From contig CALAAS010000017.1 of NCBI GenBank assembly GCA_937885015.1, forward strand, positions 1 through 7,931: a stretch of 7,931 nucleotides of DNA. Direction: 5' to 3'. The DNA comes from an uncultured Clostridium sp. (lineage in GTDB: Bacteria; Bacillota; Clostridia; Lachnospirales; Lachnospiraceae). The notes under the pieces were generated by a model. The model was not told the DNA's origin and ran no database searches. It saw nothing but the letters and a program-made list of their open reading frames with translations. A program made the position numbers and the translations under genes. Shown here one piece after another: positions 4,546 to 7,931 of the stretch. Every line of letters starts with the position of its first letter. The stretch's first letter is position 1.

Positions 4546-6711
4546 ATGGATAAATACGAGTTTAACATTAAGGTTGAGCAGATTAAGAAACTGGTCAATA
4601 AAGGTGATTACGAGACGGCAATGAAAATTGCAGATACTATTGACTGGCGGCGGGTTCGCAGTACCAGTCTTCTGACGATGGTTTCCCAGGTTTATGAGAA
4701 GAATGAGGAGTATCAGGATGCCAAGGATATTCTGCTCCTGGCCTTCGAGCGGGCACCGATTGGAAAAGGATTGTTGTACAAGCTGACGGATCTGGCTCTT
4801 CGCGAGGGAAATATTCAGGAAGCAGAGGCGTATTACCGGGAGTTCTGTGATCTGGCAGGTGATGATCCGCGTCAGAATCTTCTGCGCTTTTTAATTTTGG
4901 AGGCAAAGGAGGCGCCTGTAGAACAGCAGATTAACTCTCTGGAACGGTACTGCCAGGATGAGCTGGATGAGAAGTGGATGTACCGTCTGGCGGAACTCTA
5001 TCAGGCGTCTGGCAGGGAAGAGGATTGCGTACGGATTTGCGATAAAATCATGCTGATGTTTGGCCTCGGGAAATATGTGGATAAGGCAATGGAGCTGAAA
5101 TTGCAGTATGCGCCTTTGACCCAGTATCAGATGGATCTGGTGGAAAACCGGGAAAAATATGAAGAAAAACTGAGAGCTGTGGAGGAAGAATACCGAAGCG
5201 GTGTATATCGGCGTGAGGCTGAGGAAGAATACTTTGATTCAGAGGACGAAGAGGTGGGCGATCTTGATGCGTCTGAAAATCCAGAGGATAGGGAAGGTGA
5301 GGAGTCGGATTGGTCCATGCCCGTAGTAGAGGAAGAGCGAGAGGCAAGTGATACTGCATATCCGGAAGAACGTGATTTTGACGGGGATGTGGCAGGTTCA
5401 GAGGAGCTGCACAGGGAAGAGGCTGCCGGAGATTTTCAGGATGGAATGGCATTGGGGATGCCGGCTGGCGGTTCTGAGATTGAAGAAAGTGCTGTGACAG
5501 AAGAATCCGTTGCGACCTTTGAGGAGGAAGAGGAGACGATTGTAGAGGATTGGGATCTGGAACCGGAGGAAGAGGCTGGCAATCATCTGATGATTGAAGC
5601 GGAGAATCCGGAAAAAGGTCTGGAGCTGGCGCTGGAATCGTTGAAAAAAATTCACCGGGAACTGGGAACAAAGAATCCGGTTGCAAAAATCAGCGGAGAA
5701 AAGCTGAAACGCAGAGGTATTTTTGCGGTTGCAGACAGATTGTCCGGAAAGGATCTGGTGGTAGAACGGGCGGCTGATCTCGATGCAGAAACGGTGGGGG
5801 AACTGGAGCAGCTGATGGAGCGGGATGAAACAGGTATTGTGGTGGTGCTGATTGATACACCATCCCGTTTGGAGCAAATGCACAGTGCATATCCGGGACT
5901 GGCTGGCAGATTTCAGTATATAGGATGTGAGAAAACGGCAGAGGAAGACGCAGACGCACGGGAGCGCGAGCTGATGCGGATCCAGGCAGAGCGTGAGGCG
6001 GAAGAGGCCAGACGCCGCTTGGCAGAACGGGAGGAAGAAATACGTCGTCAGGCTGCCAGAGACGCGGAAGAATCCAGACGTCGCCAGGCGGAAGAGGCTG
6101 CCAGACGCCATGAGGAAGAAATGCGTCAGCAGGAAGAGGCATACCGCTGTGAGGAGGAAGCACGTCAGCAGGAAGAGGCATATCGCCGTGAGGAAGAACG
6201 CCGAAGAGCAGAACACGAGGCAGAGGAGTCAAGACGCCGGGCAGAGTATGAGGCAGAACATGCAGCGCGCCGTCAGGCAGAACTGGAAGCAGATGAGGCA
6301 AAGCGTCAGGCCGAATACGAAGAAGAAATGCGCCGTCGGGGGGGCCATAAGACAGAAAATCGTGGAGACGAGTATGCAGATGAGCCAGAAGAAGCAGAAG
6401 GCTATGGGGATGACAGAGATGGCGGAAATCGCCAGCCGTCTGGTGACATGGATGTGGAAGAGTTTGTGCAGTATGCATGCAGGTATGCTTCTGAAATTGA
6501 TTGCAGTATTTCTGGAAAGAGTATGCTGGCGCTCTATGAGCGTGCGGAAATGATGGAGGAAGATGGAATTCCGCTGAATGCCGTAAATGCAGAAGATCTG
6601 ATCGAGGAAGCGGCTGATAAGGCAGAGAAGAAATCCTTCGGAGGTCTTTTTGCATCCAAATATGATAAGGACGGACTTCTGATTTTGAAGGAAAAACATT
6701 TTTTTGATTAA
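4546..6711 (+). CDS. TPR / degenerate AAA-like / coiled-coil protein of unknown function
   Basis: Function not recognised. From ATG 4546 the protein has 721 residues; an upstream in-frame GTG (4519) would overlap the ribosome binding site. Residues 1 to about 210 are paired amphipathic helices of TPR style (for example GDYETAMKIAD, EEYQDAKDILLLAFERAP, GNIQEAEAYYREF). Residues about 212-345 are a very acidic, probably disordered linker. Residues 346-465 resemble the core of a CbxX-type AAA+ ATPase without a Walker A loop: a strand LVVERAADL (404-412) sits where Walker B LFIDEAHAL would be, then VVVLID and YPGLAGRF (449-456), like the NPGL-x-RF arginine-finger segment. Residues 466-602 are an unbroken Glu/Arg/Ala-rich helix with a 13-residue tandem repeat. 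Residues about 625-721 form a compact helical C-terminus resembling an AAA lid. No signal peptide or membrane segment is seen. It is the last gene before a terminator, 85 bases after recR. An adaptor or scaffold role is inference. Confidence 0.85.
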   Translation: MDKYEFNIKVEQIKKLVNKGDYETAMKIADTIDWRRVRSTSLLTMVSQVYEKNEEYQDAKDILLLAFERAPIGKGLLYKLTDLALREGNIQEAEAYYREFCDLAGDDPRQNLLRFLILEAKEAPVEQQINSLERYCQDELDEKWMYRLAELYQASGREEDCVRICDKIMLMFGLGKYVDKAMELKLQYAPLTQYQMDLVENREKYEEKLRAVEEEYRSGVYRREAEEEYFDSEDEEVGDLDASENPEDREGEESDWSMPVVEEEREASDTAYPEERDFDGDVAGSEELHREEAAGDFQDGMALGMPAGGSEIEESAVTEESVATFEEEEETIVEDWDLEPEEEAGNHLMIEAENPEKGLELALESLKKIHRELGTKNPVAKISGEKLKRRGIFAVADRLSGKDLVVERAADLDAETVGELEQLMERDETGIVVVLIDTPSRLEQMHSAYPGLAGRFQYIGCEKTAEEDADARERELMRIQAEREAEEARRRLAEREEEIRRQAARDAEESRRRQAEEAARRHEEEMRQQEEAYRCEEEARQQEEAYRREEERRRAEHEAEESRRRAEYEAEHAARRQAELEADEAKRQAEYEEEMRRRGGHKTENRGDEYADEPEEAEGYGDDRDGGNRQPSGDMDVEEFVQYACRYASEIDCSISGKSMLALYERAEMMEEDGIPLNAVNAEDLIEEAADKAEKKSFGGLFASKYDKDGLLILKEKHFFD
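6124..6201 (+). repeat. Two tandem 39-base repeats inside the coiled coil
   Basis: Units 6124-6162 and 6163-6201 match at 33 of 39 positions and are identical over their first 20 bases. They encode RQQEEAYRCEEEA and RQQEEAYRREEER, 13 codons each, so the repeat preserves the frame. This suggests recent lengthening of the charged helix by duplication. Confidence 0.8.
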
Positions 6712-6724
6712 TTCGAGCCAGAGA

Positions 6725-6772
6725 AGCGCCGCAGATAAGTTGCCGGGAGGAATTTATACTGCGGCGCTTTTT
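6725..6772 (+). terminator. Rho-independent terminator of the pfk-to-TPR operon
   Basis: AGCGCCGCAG (6725-6734) is perfectly complementary to CTGCGGCGCT (6759-6768); the stem can be prolonged by TAA/TTA past a bulge, and a run of five T residues (6768-6772) follows. It lies just after the stop codon of the TPR gene and separates it from the cvpA-like gene. Confidence 0.92.
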
Positions 6773-6807
6773 CAGTCAAAATTTCGAGAGTAAAGAGTGG
6801 TGAAAGA

Positions 6808-7515
6808 ATGAAAGAAAACTGGCTGGCCATTGCGGTCGGGGTGTATCTGATCGGAATGGTGCTGTATGGACATTATCGAGGGTTTATCCGGCTGGCTGTT
6901 TCGGCCTTTTCTCTTATTGCTGCGGTAACAATTGTACACGCGGCATCTCCGTACGTAACAGATTTTCTAAAAAATAATACGGGAATCTATGAGGCATTTG
7001 AAACGAGTATGCTGAAGGCAGTGGCGCTGGACGGGGCGGCTGATGGGCAGACACCTTCTGTACAGAGGGCGCTGATTGAAGAAATGGATTTACCGGATCC
7101 GCTGAAGGAGGCGCTTCTGGAAAATAACAACCATGAGGTGTATCAGGTATTGGGGGTTGAGACGTTTACCAGATATGTGGGAACCTATTTGGCCAACAGT
7201 CTGATCAACACTTTGAGTTTCCTGCTCCTGTTCGTGGTGGTGTTTGCTTTGATCCGGATGATTACTGTATGGCTGGATCTGATGGCGCATCTTCCGATTT
7301 TGGCAGGATTAAATCAGATTGCCGGTGCTGTTCTTGGCGGCGTTGAGGCGCTGTTTTTTCTTTGGATTGCAGCGCTGTTTGTGACAGTGTTTGCAGGAAC
7401 AGATATTGGACGGCTTATTTACCATCAGATCGAAGCCAGCGCATGGTTATCCTTTTTGTATAATCATAATTTGCTGAGTGATTTTGTGATGGCGGTTGTC
7501 AAAACTATTTTATAA
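6808..7515 (+). CDS. CvpA family inner-membrane protein
   Basis: Predicted polytopic membrane protein of the CvpA/colicin V production family; the physiological role of this family in Gram-positives is not settled. It has 235 residues. Four hydrophobic segments are visible: about 5-22, 27-46, 133-157 and 172-196, with a hydrophilic, partly acidic region between the second and third. The short loop YGHYRGFIRL between helices one and two and the HLPILAGLNQIAGAVLGGVEAL stretch (split here as HLPILAGLNQ and IAGAVLGGVEAL, 161-182) are the usual CvpA landmarks. The start has GGTGA (6799-6803) four bases before the ATG. It follows the operon terminator by 35 bases, and I see no convincing promoter in that gap, so it may live on read-through or a weak promoter. 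No terminator is evident after it. It occupies the place where B. subtilis has bofA, also a small membrane protein gene. Confidence 0.85.
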   Translation: MKENWLAIAVGVYLIGMVLYGHYRGFIRLAVSAFSLIAAVTIVHAASPYVTDFLKNNTGIYEAFETSMLKAVALDGAADGQTPSVQRALIEEMDLPDPLKEALLENNNHEVYQVLGVETFTRYVGTYLANSLINTLSFLLLFVVVFALIRMITVWLDLMAHLPILAGLNQIAGAVLGGVEALFFLWIAALFVTVFAGTDIGRLIYHQIEASAWLSFLYNHNLLSDFVMAVVKTIL

Positions 7516-7660
7516 TGAATATATAATTTGCGCAATTGCAACAAAATCAACCTGGACGGATTAGCGGCGGAAAAACGTTGGAAGGAAAAGAACCACAAAA
7601 TATAGATAAAATCGAAAAAGAATGGCATATCTGGTAGGAATAAAAATTGTTCTAAAAAAT
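7516..7660. other. AT-rich intergenic stretch with no gene recognised
   Basis: No ORF with a plausible start and ribosome binding site, no terminator after cvpA and no RNA gene is seen. A frame open from 7527 to 7637 has only TTG starts and codes for a charged peptide of about 33 residues without any family resemblance; I do not call it. From about 7640 the sequence becomes A/T-tract rich, leading into the first tandem promoter. Confidence 0.5.
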
Positions 7661-7672
7661 AAAAAAATTTCC

Positions 7673-7701
7673 TTGACAAGATTGGAAGGACGTGGTATAT
7701 T
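7673..7701 (+). promoter_or_regulatory. Tandem promoter P1, probable rRNA operon promoter
   Basis: Perfect -35 TTGACA (7673-7678), 17-base spacer, -10 TATATT (7696-7701) preceded by TGG, an extended -10. An A/T-rich tract at about 7640-7672 could act as an UP element. Start expected near 7705-7708. Confidence 0.85.
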
Positions 7702-7784
7702 TTAGTTCCAGCGTTGTTCCGGCAATAAAGTCGGAGATGTTAAAATAGAATATCAAGACAGATATCTTAAAAAGATAAAAACTG

Positions 7785-7813
7785 TTGACAGATACAAAAA
7801 ACTGTGATATGAT
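7785..7813 (+). promoter_or_regulatory. Tandem promoter P2, probable rRNA operon promoter
   Basis: Perfect -35 TTGACA (7785-7790), 17-base spacer, extended -10 TGA-TATGAT (7805-7813). A-rich sequence lies immediately upstream (7769-7780). The estimated start at 7820 is a G, the initiating base through which Bacillus rRNA promoters sense GTP. Confidence 0.87.
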
Positions 7814-7819
7814 ATTTGA

Positions 7820-7835
7820 GCTGTTGAAAAACAGC
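7820..7835 (+). other. Small GAAA-loop hairpin at the P2 start
   Basis: GCTGTT (7820-7825) and AACAGC (7830-7835) pair perfectly around a GAAA tetraloop, starting at the predicted first base of the P2 transcript. Without a T-tract it is not a terminator; it would cap the 5' end of P2 transcripts, possibly affecting stability or processing. Confidence 0.45.
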
Positions 7836-7865
7836 AAACGCTTCAAAAAAGAAATAAAAAAGTTG

Positions 7866-7894
7866 TTGACAAAACGGCAAACTTATGATAGACT
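7866..7894 (+). promoter_or_regulatory. Tandem promoter P3, probable rRNA operon promoter
   Basis: Perfect -35 TTGACA (7866-7871), 17-base spacer, extended -10 TGA-TAGACT (7886-7894). An A-rich run lies upstream (7845-7861). TATGAT at 7884 is a better hexamer but only 12 bases from the -35. The estimated start at 7901 is a G. The rRNA leader probably follows and runs off the window. Confidence 0.78.
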
Positions 7895-7931
7895 ATAAAA
7901 GTTGCTGCTGAGAACAACAACAGAGAGAACC

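Noticed and set aside
5993..6553. Plus-strand ORF of 186 codons in another frame of the TPR gene
   Set aside because: It arises from the repetitive Glu/Arg codons of the coiled coil; no start signal and low-complexity product.
5048..6655. Long minus-strand ORFs antisense to the TPR gene
   Set aside because: Their Pro/His/Leu-rich and Phe/Cys-rich low-complexity products are the expected reverse of Glu/Arg-rich codons.
6755..6774. Possible cvpA promoter with -10 TATACT inside the terminator
   Set aside because: No acceptable -35 lies 16-18 bases upstream; the TTTTCA/TAAAGA alternative would start transcription almost at the ATG.
7527..7637. Short open frame after cvpA
   Set aside because: Only TTG starts, no convincing ribosome binding site, no recognisable product.

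Overview
The window reads as a chromosomal housekeeping segment of a low-to-mid GC Gram-positive anaerobe of the Clostridia, most likely Lachnospiraceae. The clues are a large Bacillus-type SRP RNA with an Alu domain, the order SRP RNA - dnaX - ebfC - recR, a TPR/coiled-coil protein and a CvpA-type membrane protein behind recR, and a cluster of strong promoters at the right edge. In Bacillus subtilis the same locus runs scr - dnaX - yaaK - recR - yaaL - bofA - rrnA, so this looks like a conserved neighbourhood with some genes exchanged. The taxonomic call is inference from gene content and sequence style; no search was run.

Layout: (1) 1-474 is an SRP RNA unit with its own consensus promoter (70-98), a 5' precursor hairpin, the mature RNA (about 149-413) and a terminator (439-474). 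(2) 469-723 is a non-coding stretch with a strong T6/A6 inverted repeat fused to the SRP terminator, a promoter (595-623) and a leader hairpin (645-679). (3) 724-6711 is a probable five-gene plus-strand operon: a group III 'mixed-substrate' phosphofructokinase, DnaX, EbfC/YbaB, RecR and a 721-residue TPR / AAA-like / coiled-coil protein of unknown function, closed by a strong terminator (6725-6772). (4) 6808-7515 is a CvpA-family membrane protein. (5) 7516-7931 holds no convincing gene. Its right part carries three tandem promoters of one architecture (TTGACA, 17-base spacer, TGn-extended -10), as expected in front of an rRNA operon that would begin just past the window.

How it fits together: dnaX (clamp loader), ebfC (nucleoid-associated protein) and recR (gap repair with RecF/RecO) form the usual replication and repair cluster. 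Less usual are a glycolytic phosphofructokinase gene as first gene of that operon, sitting between SRP RNA and dnaX, and the large downstream protein, which has a TPR N-terminus, a segment resembling a CbxX-type AAA+ core without a P-loop, a long charged helix and a conserved-looking C-terminal helical domain. I see no CRISPR array, transposase, phage gene, tRNA or defence system. The best candidates for something undescribed are the large TPR/AAA-like protein and the non-coding elements between SRP RNA and pfk.
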